Source: Hyphomicrobiales bacterium
GTDB lineage: Bacteria > Pseudomonadota > Alphaproteobacteria > Rhizobiales > Rhizobiaceae
DNA: 64,000 bases
Assembly: GCA_900472605.1 (NCBI GenBank)
Contig: UCJD01000032.1
Location: 1-64,000, forward strand
Reading direction: 5' to 3'
Below, piece after piece: positions 34,840-43,718 of the stretch. The position numbers were made by a program, and so were the translations under genes. Each line of letters opens with the position of its first letter. The first letter of the stretch is position 1. The notes under the pieces were generated by a model that was not told where the DNA came from, made no database searches, and saw only the letters and a program-made list of their open reading frames with translations.

Positions 34840-36385
34840 ACGTGGACAGATCATTATTGGAATCGATGCCGGGACTTCCGTGATCAAGGCGGTTGCCTTC
34901 GAGCTCTCCGGGCGCCAGATCGCGTCCGCTTCGGCGCGCAATCAATATGCTACCGGCGATGACGGTTCGGCGACGCAGTCTCTGACGCAAACCTGGGCCG
35001 ACTGCGTGACCGCACTGCGCGGCCTCAGCGAAAAAGTGCCGGGCCTTGCCGACCGCACGGCGGCCATTTCCGTTACCGGGCAGGGCGACGGCACATGGCT
35101 CGTCGGCGCCGGCAATCGGCCGGTCGGCGATGCATGGCTGTGGCTCGACGCGCGTGCGGCCCCCACGGTGACGCGGCTCAGCGCCGGCGCCGGCAATCGC
35201 GCCCGTTTCGAAGCCACCGGGACAGGCCTCAACACCTGCCAGCAGGGCGCGCAGATCGCCCATATGGACCGCAGTCAGCCCGATCTTCTCGATCGAGCCG
35301 AAGTCGCGCTTCATTGCAAGGACTGGCTTTATCTCAATCTTACGGGGGTTCGTGCCACCGATCCCTCGGAAGCAAGCTTTACCTTCGGCAATTTCCGCAC
35401 GCGGCAGTATGACGACGCGGCGATCGATGCGCTCGGGCTGTCTCGCCGCCGGTCGCTTCTACCCGAAATCATCGATGGCACCGAAGTCACCCATCCCCTC
35501 TCGGCCGATGCGGCGCGGGCCTGTGGCCTTCTCGCGGGCACGCCGGTCAGTCTCGGATATGTCGATATGGTGATGACCGCGCTCGGCGCCGGCGTGCGCA
35601 GTGCGGGACAGAACGCGGCCTGCTCCACCGTCGGCTCCACGGGCGTTCACATGCGCGCAAAGGCGGTTGCGGACGTGCAGCTCAAAGCCGAAGGCACGGG
35701 TTATGTGATCGCCCTGCCGATGCCTGGTATCGTCACCCAGGTGCAGACCAACATGAGCGCCACGATCAATATCGACTGGCTGCTGCAGATGGCCGGCTCA
35801 CTGATGGCTGAGGGCGGCAAGACGGTGTCTCATGCCGATCTGATCGCTCGTATCGACAACTGGTTCGCCGAGAGCCGGCCGGGTTCGGTGCTCTATCACC
35901 CCTATATCTCGGATGCCGGCGAGCGCGGTCCCTTCGTCAATGCCGCGGCCCGTGCCGGCTTCACTGGCCTTTCCATGCGCCACGGCTTTGCCGATCTGTT
36001 GCGCGCCGTCGTCGAGGGTCTCGGCATGGCGACGCGCGATTGCTACGCGGCGATGGGCGACATGCCCGAAGAGCTCCGGATCACCGGCGGCGCGGCGCGT
36101 TCGCGCGCACTTCGCGGTTGCCTGTCGGCGGCGGTGAATGCCCCGGTCAGGGTGTCGCGGCGCGAAGAGGCGGGTGCGGCCGGCGTTGCGATGATGGCGG
36201 CGGTCGCGATCGGCGCTTACCGCAACATGGACGATTGCATTGCCGAATGGGTGACGCCGCTGCTTGGCGAGGCCGAAGCGCCCGACAGCGAGCAGGCAGA
36301 GCGCTTCGAGCGCCTGTTCAAGGCCTACGTAATGGTGCGCCAGGCGGTAGCGCCCGCCTGGGATCAGCTGATCGCCACGCAATAA
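34832..36385 (+). CDS. eryA: erythritol kinase EryA
   Basis: 517 aa FGGY kinase that phosphorylates erythritol to D-erythritol 1-phosphate (also written L-erythritol 4-phosphate), the first step of the Brucella/Rhizobium erythritol pathway. Phosphate loop GIDAGTSVIKAVAFE at about residues 10-24, then VTGQGDGTWLVG, DAWLWLDARA, a KDWLYLNLTGV segment, GYVDMVMTALGAG with the catalytic Asp, and LRITGGAARSRALRGC in the C-terminal ATP domain. First gene of eryABCD-eryHI, with the 22-codon leader ORF overlapping its start. Expression is expected to be inducible through EryD. Confidence 0.93.
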   Translation: MSERGQIIIGIDAGTSVIKAVAFELSGRQIASASARNQYATGDDGSATQSLTQTWADCVTALRGLSEKVPGLADRTAAISVTGQGDGTWLVGAGNRPVGDAWLWLDARAAPTVTRLSAGAGNRARFEATGTGLNTCQQGAQIAHMDRSQPDLLDRAEVALHCKDWLYLNLTGVRATDPSEASFTFGNFRTRQYDDAAIDALGLSRRRSLLPEIIDGTEVTHPLSADAARACGLLAGTPVSLGYVDMVMTALGAGVRSAGQNAACSTVGSTGVHMRAKAVADVQLKAEGTGYVIALPMPGIVTQVQTNMSATINIDWLLQMAGSLMAEGGKTVSHADLIARIDNWFAESRPGSVLYHPYISDAGERGPFVNAAARAGFTGLSMRHGFADLLRAVVEGLGMATRDCYAAMGDMPEELRITGGAARSRALRGCLSAAVNAPVRVSRREEAGAAGVAMMAAVAIGAYRNMDDCIAEWVTPLLGEAEAPDSEQAERFERLFKAYVMVRQAVAPAWDQLIATQ

Positions 36386-36471
36386 ACGGAAATCCCGCGC
36401 CGGGCCGCGACTGATGAGCGGCCGCGCTGAATGAATGTGTTGATGCAAAGAGCATCCGAAGGAGCATGTTG

Positions 36472-37986
36472 ATGACTGAGTCCGGAATGGTGGATCTGTT
36501 CGTGATCGGTGGCGGGATCAATGGTGCCGGCATCGCGCGCGATGCTGCGGGCCGTGGCCTGAAGGTCGTTCTGTGTGAGAAGGACGACCTGGCGCAGGGG
36601 ACATCGTCGCGCTCCGGCAAGCTGGTCCATGGTGGCCTGCGCTATCTCGAATATTACGAATTCCGGCTGGTACGCGAGGCGCTCATCGAGCGCGAAGTGC
36701 TGCTCAACGCCGCCCCCCACATCATCTGGCCGATGCGCTTCGTGCTGCCGCACTCGCCGCAGGATCGCCCGGCCTGGCTCGTCCGTCTGGGGCTCTTCCT
36801 CTATGATCACCTCGGTGGCCGCAAGAAGCTCCCGGGCACCCGCACGCTCGATCTGCGCCGCGATCCCGAGGGCACGCCGATCCTTGATCAATATAGTCGC
36901 GGCTTCGAATATTCCGACTGCTGGGTCGACGATGCGCGTCTCGTCGTGCTCAACGCGGTCGATGCCGCCGAGCGCGGCGCCGAGGTTCTGACCCGCACGG
37001 CAGCCGTCTCTGCCCGCCGCGAGAATGGCGGCTGGAGCATCACCACCAAGAACAGCGTGACCGGCGAAACCCGCAATTTCCGCGCCCGCTGTATCGCCAA
37101 CGCGGCGGGACCGTGGGTGTCCGACGTCATCGGTCGCGTGGCCGGCGCCAACAGCAGCCGCAATGTCCGGTTGGTCAAGGGCAGCCATATCATCGTGCCG
37201 AAGTTCTGGGCGGGCTCCAACGCCTATCTCGTGCAGAACCACGACAAGCGCGTGATCTTCATCAACCCGTATGAGGGCGACAAGGCCCTGATCGGGACGA
37301 CGGACATCTCCTACGAAGGCCGGGCTGAGGATGTCGCGGCGGACGAGAAGGAGATCGAGTACCTCCTCACCGCCGTCAATCGCTACTTCAAGGAGAAGCT
37401 CCGCCGCCAGGATGTGCTGCACAGCTTCTCCGGTGTGCGTCCCTTGTTCGACGACGGCAAGGGCAATCCGTCAGCCGTGACGCGCGATTACGTCTTCGAT
37501 CTCGAAGAGACCGGCAACGCGCCGCTTCTCAACGTCTTCGGCGGCAAGATCACCACCTTCCGCGAGCTCGCCGAGCGCGGCATGCAGCGGCTGAAGCATA
37601 TCTTCCCGCAAATGTCCGACAATTGGACGGAGCACGCGGCACTTCCGGGCGGCGATATGCCGAAGGCCGATTACGAGACCTTCTTCAACGGCTTGAAGGA
37701 AACCTATCCCTGGATGTCGCGCACGCTTGCCGGCCACTATGGCCGTCTCTACGGCACCCGCACCCGCAAGATCGTCGGCGATGCAAAAGGTGTCGAAGGC
37801 CTTGGCCGTCACTTCGGTGGCCATCTCTATGAGGCCGAGGTTCGCTATCTCGTCTCGTCCGAGTGGGCGCGGACCCCTGAGGACGTGCTGAAGCGCCGTA
37901 CCAAGCATTACCTGCACCTCACCGAGGCCGAGCAGGCCGCCTTTGCCGACTGGTTCGCCTGCGCGAATCTCGTTGCGGCCGCCTGA
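36472..37986 (+). CDS. eryB: erythritol-phosphate dehydrogenase EryB
   Basis: 504 aa FAD enzyme of the GlpD group that oxidises D-erythritol 1-phosphate to D-erythrulose 1-phosphate and delivers electrons to the quinone pool. FAD motif LFVIGGGINGAGIARDAAGRGL near residues 8-20s, GTSSRSGKLVHGGLRYLE, NAAGPWVSD, VKGSHIIVPKF, HSFSGVRPLFDD and FGGKITTFRELAERG are all diagnostic. ATG 36472 is preferred over 36466 because GAAGGAG then lies at normal spacing. It follows eryA by 86 bases and precedes eryC by 11. It is clearly paralogous to the GlpD-like protein at 25303-27024. Confidence 0.93.
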   Translation: MTESGMVDLFVIGGGINGAGIARDAAGRGLKVVLCEKDDLAQGTSSRSGKLVHGGLRYLEYYEFRLVREALIEREVLLNAAPHIIWPMRFVLPHSPQDRPAWLVRLGLFLYDHLGGRKKLPGTRTLDLRRDPEGTPILDQYSRGFEYSDCWVDDARLVVLNAVDAAERGAEVLTRTAAVSARRENGGWSITTKNSVTGETRNFRARCIANAAGPWVSDVIGRVAGANSSRNVRLVKGSHIIVPKFWAGSNAYLVQNHDKRVIFINPYEGDKALIGTTDISYEGRAEDVAADEKEIEYLLTAVNRYFKEKLRRQDVLHSFSGVRPLFDDGKGNPSAVTRDYVFDLEETGNAPLLNVFGGKITTFRELAERGMQRLKHIFPQMSDNWTEHAALPGGDMPKADYETFFNGLKETYPWMSRTLAGHYGRLYGTRTRKIVGDAKGVEGLGRHFGGHLYEAEVRYLVSSEWARTPEDVLKRRTKHYLHLTEAEQAAFADWFACANLVAAA

Positions 37987-37997
37987 GGATACCGATC

Positions 37998-38930
37998 ATG
38001 GCATTGACCCTTTCGCTGAACACCAATCCGCTCGTCAATCGTTTCGCCGAGCCGGATGATCTGATCGAAGCCGTGGCGCGGGATCTCCGCATCCGCGACC
38101 TGCAGCTCACCCACGAGTTCATCAATCCCAGCTGGCAGGCGCCCGTCATCCGCAGGCTGACCCGCAACATGTCGGCAGCGTTGCAGCGCACCGGCGTCAG
38201 GGTGACCTCGGGCATGACCGGGCCCTATGGCCGCCTCAACCATTTCGGCCATCCCGATGCCGACGTTCGTCGCTATTACGTCGACTGGTTCAAGACCTTC
38301 GCCGACATCACCGCCGATCTCGGTGGAACCTCGGTCGGTACGCAGTTCGCGATCTTCACCTACAAGGATTTCGACGATCCCGCGCGGCGCGAGGAGCTGA
38401 TCAAGATCGCCATCGATTGCTGGGCCGAGGTTGCCGAGCATGCGAAGTCGGCGGGACTTTCCTACGTGTTCTGGGAGCCGATGAGCGTCGGCCGCGAGTT
38501 CGGCGAGACGATCGCCGAGTGCATGAAGCTGCAGGACCGGCTGACCGCTGCCAACATGGCCGTGCCTATGTGGATGATGGCCGATATCGACCATGGCGAC
38601 GTGACCTCGAGCAACCCCGACGACTACGAGCCTTATGCTTGGGCGCGCGCCGTGCCCAAGGTTTCGCCCATCATTCATATCAAGCAGAGCCTGATGGATA
38701 AGGGGGGGCATCGCCCCTTCACGGCCGAATTCAACGCCCGCGGTCGCATCCAGCCTCCGGCTTTGCTTGAGGCATTTGCCGAGGGCGGTGCCGTAGATAA
38801 CGAGATCTGCCTGGAGCTGTCTTTCAAGGAGCGCGAGCCGAACGACCGACAGGTAATCTCGCAGATCGCCGAAAGCGTCGCGTTCTGGGCGCGCCACATC
38901 GACACCGGCATCGCCGACCTGCATATCTGA
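37998..38930 (+). CDS. eryC: tetrulose-phosphate epimerase EryC
   Basis: 310 aa TIM-barrel protein of the xylose-isomerase/AP-endonuclease-2 superfamily. In Brucella EryC converts D-erythrulose 1-phosphate to L-erythrulose 1-phosphate (3-epimerase), having earlier been called a dehydrogenase. Visible features include NPLVNRFAEPDDLIEAVARDL, SGMTGPYGRLNHFGHPD, FWEPMSVGREFGETI and MADIDHGDVTSSN, with acidic and histidine residues suited to divalent metal binding. GAGGATACCGATC precedes the start, 11 bases after eryB. Orthology is supported by gene order A-B-C-D. Confidence 0.92.
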   Translation: MALTLSLNTNPLVNRFAEPDDLIEAVARDLRIRDLQLTHEFINPSWQAPVIRRLTRNMSAALQRTGVRVTSGMTGPYGRLNHFGHPDADVRRYYVDWFKTFADITADLGGTSVGTQFAIFTYKDFDDPARREELIKIAIDCWAEVAEHAKSAGLSYVFWEPMSVGREFGETIAECMKLQDRLTAANMAVPMWMMADIDHGDVTSSNPDDYEPYAWARAVPKVSPIIHIKQSLMDKGGHRPFTAEFNARGRIQPPALLEAFAEGGAVDNEICLELSFKEREPNDRQVISQIAESVAFWARHIDTGIADLHI

Positions 38931-38993
38931 CCGAAAGGCGAATCAACAAAAGAGGCGGGATGTGCACGTGGCCAATTCGGGAGAAGACTGTCG

Positions 38994-39929
38994 ATGAACG
39001 ATCCGGAAGAATCGCTTGCGGTGCGAGCCGCCTGGCTGCATTACGCCGGCGGCCTGACGCAGTCTGAGGTGGCCAAGCGTCTCGGGCTACCTTCGGTAAA
39101 GACACACAGGCTGATCGCAAGGGCGGTCGCCGAAGGTGTCGTCAAGATCAGCATCGAAGGCGACATTATCGAATGCGTGGTGTTGGAGAACAGCCTCTCC
39201 GAGCGCTTCGGCCTGCAATATTGCGAGGTGACGCCCTATGTCGGTGAAGACGAATCGATCTTTCGCACGCTTGGGCTTGCAGGCTCGAACTTCCTGAAGC
39301 GCGAGATCGAGCGCGGAGACAATGACGTGATCGGCCTGGGCCACGGCCGAACCCTGTCGACCGCCGTGCAGCTGTTGCCACGGGTGAACGCCCGCGACCT
39401 GCGCTTCGTCTCCTTGCTCGGCGGCCTGACCCGAAACTATGCCGCCAACCCTTACGACGTCATGCACCGCATTGCCGAAAAGACCGGTATGCCGGCCTAC
39501 GTGATGCCAGTGCCTTTCTTCGCCAACACGGCCGAGGACCGAGAGGTGCTCTTGGCGCAGCGCGGCGTCAAGGAAGTGATGGATCTTGCTAATACCGCGA
39601 CGCTGAAGCTGGTCGGGCTCGGCACCGTCGATACGCATGCGCAGCTGGTCCAATCGGGCATGATCGAGGCCCGCGAGATCAAGGAAGTGGCGGCTGCCGG
39701 CGGTGTTGGCGAAATCCTCGGCTACTTCTTCGATTCCAACGGCCGCATTCTCGAAACCGCGCTGACCGAGCGAACGCTGTCGGCCAGCCTGCCGCAGCCG
39801 CGAACCGAGCGGCTGGTGGCGCTTGCGGGCGGCGGCGGCAAGGTCGAGGCCATTCGCGCCGTTTTGCGCAGCGGCAGCCTCCACGGGCTCATTACCGACG
39901 AACGCACGGCCGAAGCGCTTTTGCGCTAG
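38994..39929 (+). CDS. eryD: erythritol operon regulator EryD (SorC/DeoR-like family)
   Basis: 311 aa. N-terminal HTH (RAAWLHYAGGLTQSEVAKRLGLPSVKTHRLIARAVAEGVVKI) followed by a sugar-binding domain of the SorC type (LGLAGSNFLKREI, VIGLGHGRTLSTAVQLLP, SLLGGLTRNYAANPYDVMHRIAEKTG, GEILGYFFDSNG, VALAGGGGKVEAIRAVL). In Brucella EryD represses the ery operon and is relieved by erythritol. Here it lies 63 bases after eryC with GGGAGAAGACTGTCG before the start, followed by eryH. GTGTTA elements in the 34 kb region are candidate binding sites. Confidence 0.92.
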   Translation: MNDPEESLAVRAAWLHYAGGLTQSEVAKRLGLPSVKTHRLIARAVAEGVVKISIEGDIIECVVLENSLSERFGLQYCEVTPYVGEDESIFRTLGLAGSNFLKREIERGDNDVIGLGHGRTLSTAVQLLPRVNARDLRFVSLLGGLTRNYAANPYDVMHRIAEKTGMPAYVMPVPFFANTAEDREVLLAQRGVKEVMDLANTATLKLVGLGTVDTHAQLVQSGMIEAREIKEVAAAGGVGEILGYFFDSNGRILETALTERTLSASLPQPRTERLVALAGGGGKVEAIRAVLRSGSLHGLITDERTAEALLR

Positions 39930-39970
39930 CCGAACGATCAGACAGACCACGACAGCGAATAGGATTGCAC

Positions 39971-40768
39971 ATGGCCAACTCACCGCGTTTCTGGATCGGC
40001 ACCAGCTGGAAGATGAACAAGACGCTTGCCGAGGCGCAGAGCTTCGCGAACGGTCTTAAGGGTGCGGATGGCGCACGCGATCCGCGCATCCAGCGCTTCG
40101 TCATTCCGCCCTTCACCGGGGTGCGCGATGTCAAGGCCATGCTTGCCGACACCTCCGTCAAGGTTGGTGCGCAGAACATGCACTGGGCCGACGACGGCGC
40201 ATGGACCGGCGAGGTTTCGCCAGTGATGCTCAGGGACTGCAATCTCGACATCGTCGAGCTCGGGCATTCCGAGCGGCGTGAATTCTTTGGTGAGACGGAC
40301 GACACCGTCGGGCTCAAGACCGAAGCGGCCGTTCGCCACGGGTTGATCCCTCTCATCTGCATCGGCGAGATCCTGGCCGACCGCGAAAGCGGCCGTGCGG
40401 CGGAAGTGTTGGCGACTGAAGTTCGCGGCGCGCTTTCCAAGCTGACTGGCGCCCAGAAGCAGGCGGAGATCCTGCTCGCTTACGAGCCAGTCTGGGCGAT
40501 CGGCGTCAACGGCATCCCGGCAACGGCCGAATATGCCGATGCGCGCCAGGCCGAAATCATCGCAGTAGCCGAGGAGGTGCTGGGTCGCCGCATTCCTTGT
40601 CTCTACGGCGGCTCGGTCAACCCCGGCAATTGCGAAGAACTCATCTCAAGCCCACATATAGACGGGCTTTTCATCGGCCGTTCGGCCTGGAACGTCGAAG
40701 GCTATCTCGACATCCTCGCGAAATGCGCCGCCAAACTTGACGCCAAACTCGAAGGAGAAAAAGCATGA
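39971..40768 (+). CDS. eryH: triosephosphate-isomerase-like L-erythrulose 1-phosphate isomerase EryH
   Basis: 265 aa TIM-barrel enzyme. Catalytic residues of the family are intact: Lys in [10 protein letters not shown], His in [10 protein letters not shown] and Glu in [10 protein letters not shown], with the phosphate-gripping YGGSVNPGN and GLFIGRSAW. In Brucella the second TpiA copy next to ery converts L-erythrulose 1-phosphate to D-erythrulose 4-phosphate, so this paralogue is assigned the same reaction rather than glycolysis. The start at 39971 has AGGATTGCAC upstream. It overlaps eryI by four bases. Also known as tpiB or tpiA2 in rhizobia. Confidence 0.9.
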   Translation: MANSPRFWIGTSWKMNKTLAEAQSFANGLKGADGARDPRIQRFVIPPFTGVRDVKAMLADTSVKVGAQNMHWADDGAWTGEVSPVMLRDCNLDIVELGHSERREFFGETDDTVGLKTEAAVRHGLIPLICIGEILADRESGRAAEVLATEVRGALSKLTGAQKQAEILLAYEPVWAIGVNGIPATAEYADARQAEIIAVAEEVLGRRIPCLYGGSVNPGNCEELISSPHIDGLFIGRSAWNVEGYLDILAKCAAKLDAKLEGEKA

Positions 40769-41220
40769 AACTGGCAATTGCAGGAGACAGCGCGGGCGAA
40801 GGCCTCGCCAAGGTTCTCGCCGACCATCTGAAGGATCGCTACGAAGTGTCCGAAGTTTCGCGCACGAGCGCAGGTCCGGATGCGTTTTACGCAAGTCTGT
40901 CGGACCGCGTGGCGTCGGGCGTGATTGACGGAACCTACGACAAGGCGATCCTCGTCTGCGGCACCGGCATCGGCGTTTGCATCTCCGCCAACAAGGTCCC
41001 CGGCATCCGCGCCGCGCTGACCCATGACACCTACTCGGCCGAGCGCGCAGCGCTGTCGAACAACGCCCAGATCATCACCATGGGCGCGCGCGTCATTGGC
41101 CCTGAATTGGCCAAGGCCATCGCCGATGCGTTCCTCGCGCAGACCTTCGACGAAAACGGCCGCTCCGCCGGCAACGTCAAGGCGATGGACGAACTCGACG
41201 CGAAATACAATCAGCGTTGA
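40765..41220 (+). CDS. eryI: RpiB-like D-erythrulose 4-phosphate isomerase EryI
   Basis: 151 aa LacA/RpiB-family sugar-phosphate isomerase. The active-site loop [31 protein letters not shown] carries the catalytic Cys, and [14 protein letters not shown] is conserved. In Brucella EryI turns D-erythrulose 4-phosphate into D-erythrose 4-phosphate, which enters the pentose phosphate pathway. It overlaps eryH by four bases (ATGA) and closes the operon, with a strong hairpin 14 bases downstream. Ribose-5-phosphate isomerase side activity is possible. Commonly annotated rpiB. Confidence 0.9.
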   Translation: MKLAIAGDSAGEGLAKVLADHLKDRYEVSEVSRTSAGPDAFYASLSDRVASGVIDGTYDKAILVCGTGIGVCISANKVPGIRAALTHDTYSAERAALSNNAQIITMGARVIGPELAKAIADAFLAQTFDENGRSAGNVKAMDELDAKYNQR

Positions 41221-41233
41221 TCGAATAAGACCG

Positions 41234-41256
41234 ACGGCCCGCGCCTTGCGGGCCGT
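41234..41256 (+). terminator. GC hairpin ending the ery operon
   Basis: ACGGCCCGC (41234-41242) pairs perfectly with GCGGGCCGT (41248-41256) across GCCTT. No U-run follows (ACCCGCC), as is common for rhizobial operon ends. Confidence 0.7.
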
Positions 41257-41443
41257 ACCCGCCATGAGCGCGTCGACGACGTCCGCGTTCATCTCGCAGA
41301 GGCGCTTCTGCCGTCTGCCAGGCTTTCCCTCACGAATATCCAAACGCCATTGAAAACGACAATCGCCAAGCGCGTCGTTTCCATAAGCTCCTGACATCAA
41401 AGGGCGGCAATGTCGTTCCTGGTGATTTGAGACGGAGCGTCCT

Positions 41444-42421
41444 GTGGCAAACGAGTTTTCATTCCCGCTTTCTCGCCGGCAGGCCATGCTTGCCGGAGCA
41501 ACGATTTCACTCGCGGTGGCCACACCGGCCTTCGCCGCGAAGCAAAAGACATCCCACACTGCAAAAGGAGCAACTCCCATGGCCGGAGACTTTGTGAAGA
41601 CGAAAGACGGCGTTGAAATCTTCTTCAAGGATTGGGGCCCGAAGGACGCCCAGCCAATCGTTTTCCACCATGGCTGGCCGCTTTCATCGGACGATTGGGA
41701 CGCGCAGATGCTGTTCTTCGTCAATAAGGGCTACCGCGTCGTCGCCCATGATCGTCGTGGCCACGGTCGCTCCGCGCAGGTGAGCGATGGTCATGACATG
41801 GACCACTATGCAGCCGATGCTTCCGCCGTTGCCGAACACCTTAATCTGCGCAACGCCGTCCACATCGGTCACTCCACGGGTGGTGGCGAGGTCGCTCGCT
41901 ATGTCGCCAAGTATGGTCAGCCGCAGGGCCGCGTCGCCAAGGCCGTGCTGGTCAGTTCTGTTCCCCCGCTGATGCTGAAGACGCCCGATAATCCCGATGG
42001 CACGCCGATGGAGGTGTTCGATGGCTTCCGCACGGCATTAGCGGCCAACCGCGCACAGTTCTACATCGACGTCGCCTCTGGTCCCTTCTACGGGTTCAAC
42101 CGGCCCGGCGCGAAGGTATCCCAGGGTGTGATCGACAACTGGTGGCGGCAGGGCATGATGGGCTCGGCCAAGGCCCACTATGATGGCATCAAGGCGTTCT
42201 CGGAGACGGACCAGACCGAGGACCTGAAAGCGATCACCGTGCCGACACTGGTGCTGCAGGGCGATGACGATCAGGTCGTGCCCTACAAGGATGCCTCACT
42301 GCTGCAGGCAAAGCTTCTGAAGAACAGCACGCTAAAGGTCTATCCCGGTTTCTCGCACGGCATGCTGACGGTGGATGCCGAGACGATCAACCCGGATCTG
42401 CTCGCCTTCATCAAGGCCTGA
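41444..42421 (+). CDS. alpha/beta hydrolase, non-haem chloroperoxidase-like, with alternative starts
   Basis: 325 aa from GTG 41444 (upstream CGGAGCGTCCT) or 280 aa from ATG 41579 (upstream AAAAGGAGCAACTCCC). The core has [11 protein letters not shown] (oxyanion), the nucleophile elbow [10 protein letters not shown] with Ser, Asp in [12 protein letters not shown] and His in PGFSHGML, matching the chloroperoxidase/perhydrolase-esterase group. The longer form begins with a twin-Arg-like stretch ([23 protein letters not shown]) that would send the folded protein to the periplasm by Tat. The shorter form would remain cytoplasmic. Both starts look good, so two isoforms are possible. Confidence 0.88.
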   Translation: MANEFSFPLSRRQAMLAGATISLAVATPAFAAKQKTSHTAKGATPMAGDFVKTKDGVEIFFKDWGPKDAQPIVFHHGWPLSSDDWDAQMLFFVNKGYRVVAHDRRGHGRSAQVSDGHDMDHYAADASAVAEHLNLRNAVHIGHSTGGGEVARYVAKYGQPQGRVAKAVLVSSVPPLMLKTPDNPDGTPMEVFDGFRTALAANRAQFYIDVASGPFYGFNRPGAKVSQGVIDNWWRQGMMGSAKAHYDGIKAFSETDQTEDLKAITVPTLVLQGDDDQVVPYKDASLLQAKLLKNSTLKVYPGFSHGMLTVDAETINPDLLAFIKA

Positions 42422-42608
42422 TCGCGTATCGATGAATCACCATGGCGCGTGCGGACGACTCATCTCGTCGTCCGCACACGCCATGGTGCCGAACTCGCCC
42501 TTCTTGGAGGGCCGATTGCGATTCTCGGATGCCTCTTATGCAAATTTATCTCTGCTCATTATCCGGGCAATGAGATACATAATTGGGCATTCAAAAAGGA
42601 GAAATGCA

Positions 42609-42746
42609 ATGAATATCGCCAACAAGATTGTCGAGTACCTTCAGCTCGGCAAAGCATACCGTGAACTTTCCCGCCTCGACGACGCCGCGCTCAAGGACAT
42701 CGGTGTCAGCCGCGCCGATCTGAAGCGCCGCGTATACGGTCGCTGA
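42609..42746 (+). CDS. DUF1127 small protein
   Basis: 45 aa (MNIANKIVEYLQLGKAYRELSRL...) with the DUF1127 core RELSRLDDAALKDIGVSRADL, which ends in a basic VYGR. In Agrobacterium, DUF1127 proteins affect RNA turnover, phosphate and carbon metabolism. The ribosome site AAAAAGGAGAAATGCA is strong. A short inverted repeat CTCATT-N8-AATGAG lies at 42555-42574 in the probable promoter region. A terminator follows at 42775. Confidence 0.9.
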   Translation: MNIANKIVEYLQLGKAYRELSRLDDAALKDIGVSRADLKRRVYGR

Positions 42747-42774
42747 TCAATCGCACTACCTGATTGCTTCCGAT

Positions 42775-42806
42775 GGGCCTGCGTCAAGCGGGCCTTTATC
42801 GTTTTT
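42775..42806 (+). terminator. rho-independent terminator after the DUF1127 gene
   Basis: GGGCCTGC-GTCAA-GCGGGCC folds with one G-U pair and is followed by TTTATCGTTTTT. Confidence 0.85.
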
Positions 42807-42906
42807 GGGTCTTTCGCAGCACGAATTGAGGGCGTTCGATACTCCCTGTTCGCCCTCTAGAATGCCCGGTTATCGAAGCCGCTCCCGCCCGGCCGAAACA
42901 CTCGCG

Positions 42907-42922
42907 TTAACCTTTTGTTAAC
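42907..42922 (+). promoter_or_regulatory. CtrA-type box upstream of minC
   Basis: TTAA at 42907-42910, seven bases, then TTAAC at 42918-42922: an exact match to the full CtrA consensus TTAA-N7-TTAAC, 41 bases before the minC start. Further TTAA half-sites at 42932-42937 and 42955-42958 follow. CtrA is the cell-cycle response regulator of alphaproteobacteria and is reported to act on min genes in Sinorhizobium. Binding here is inferred from the match alone. Confidence 0.65.
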
Positions 42923-42963
42923 CAAATCATCGTTAATAAATTCTCAACGATTTCTTAACGTAG

Positions 42964-43686
42964 ATGACCAAATTGCTAACAGATGCCCGCTCCATCCGTA
43001 TCAAGGGCCGCTCGTTCCTGGCGGTGATGCTGTCGCCGGACCTGCCGCTCGATGACTGGCTGGTACGGTTGGATGATCTGGCCGCGCGCTCGGCCGGTTT
43101 CTTCCTCGGTCGTCCCGTTGTGCTCGATATCAGCGAACTCGACGTTGATCGCGCGCAATTGAAGGAACTGATCGCGGCGCTCGGCGAGCGCAACGTCAGC
43201 ATCATGGGCATCGAAGGCGGGCGCCCTTCGCTCATCGGACCAGGCATGCCGCCGGCGCTCAAGGGCGGGCGTCCGGTTTCCGATTTCGAAATGCCGCAGA
43301 ACGAACCCGTTCTGGAAGCGCCGCGCAAGCCTGACGCAATCGAGACGCGGCAAACTCCGCAGTCACTGGTTATCCGGGAGCCGGTTCGCTCCGGGCAGTC
43401 GGTGATTTTCGCGGAAGGCGACGTGACCATCATCGGATCGGTCTCATCAGGCGCGGAGGTCATCGCTGGCGGTTCGATCCATGTCTACGGTGCTTTGCGT
43501 GGGCGGGCGATGGCAGGGTCTCTGGGCAATGCCTCGGCGCGCATCTTCTGCCGCAAGCTCGAGGCTGAACTGGTTGCCATCGATGGCATTTACAAAATGG
43601 CGGAAGACCTGGAGCCGGGGCTTCGCGGACAAGCCGTCCAGCTTTGGCTGGAGGACGACGCGATCAAGGCCGAGAAACTTAACTGA
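42964..43686 (+). CDS. minC: septum-site-determining protein MinC
   Basis: 240 aa inhibitor of FtsZ assembly. The N-terminal MinC_N domain covers about residues 8-100 and the C-terminal beta-helical MinC_C domain about 135-235, recognisable by SVIFAEGDVTIIGSVSSGAEVIAGGSIHVYGALRGRAMAG and ARIFCRKLEAELVAIDG. It works with MinD at the membrane to keep division rings away from cell poles. The start at 42964 has no strong ribosome site but agrees with family length. First of minCDE, 32 bases before minD. Confidence 0.95.
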   Translation: MTKLLTDARSIRIKGRSFLAVMLSPDLPLDDWLVRLDDLAARSAGFFLGRPVVLDISELDVDRAQLKELIAALGERNVSIMGIEGGRPSLIGPGMPPALKGGRPVSDFEMPQNEPVLEAPRKPDAIETRQTPQSLVIREPVRSGQSVIFAEGDVTIIGSVSSGAEVIAGGSIHVYGALRGRAMAGSLGNASARIFCRKLEAELVAIDGIYKMAEDLEPGLRGQAVQLWLEDDAIKAEKLN

Positions 43687-43718
43687 GCCCAGGTTGGCCA
43701 GGATATTAGGAGAGAAAG

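Noticed and set aside
34417..34941. 174-codon minus-strand frame covering the AT-rich control region and the eryA start
   Set aside because: It runs through the divergent promoter region and antisense to eryA, has no ribosome site and no recognisable domain.
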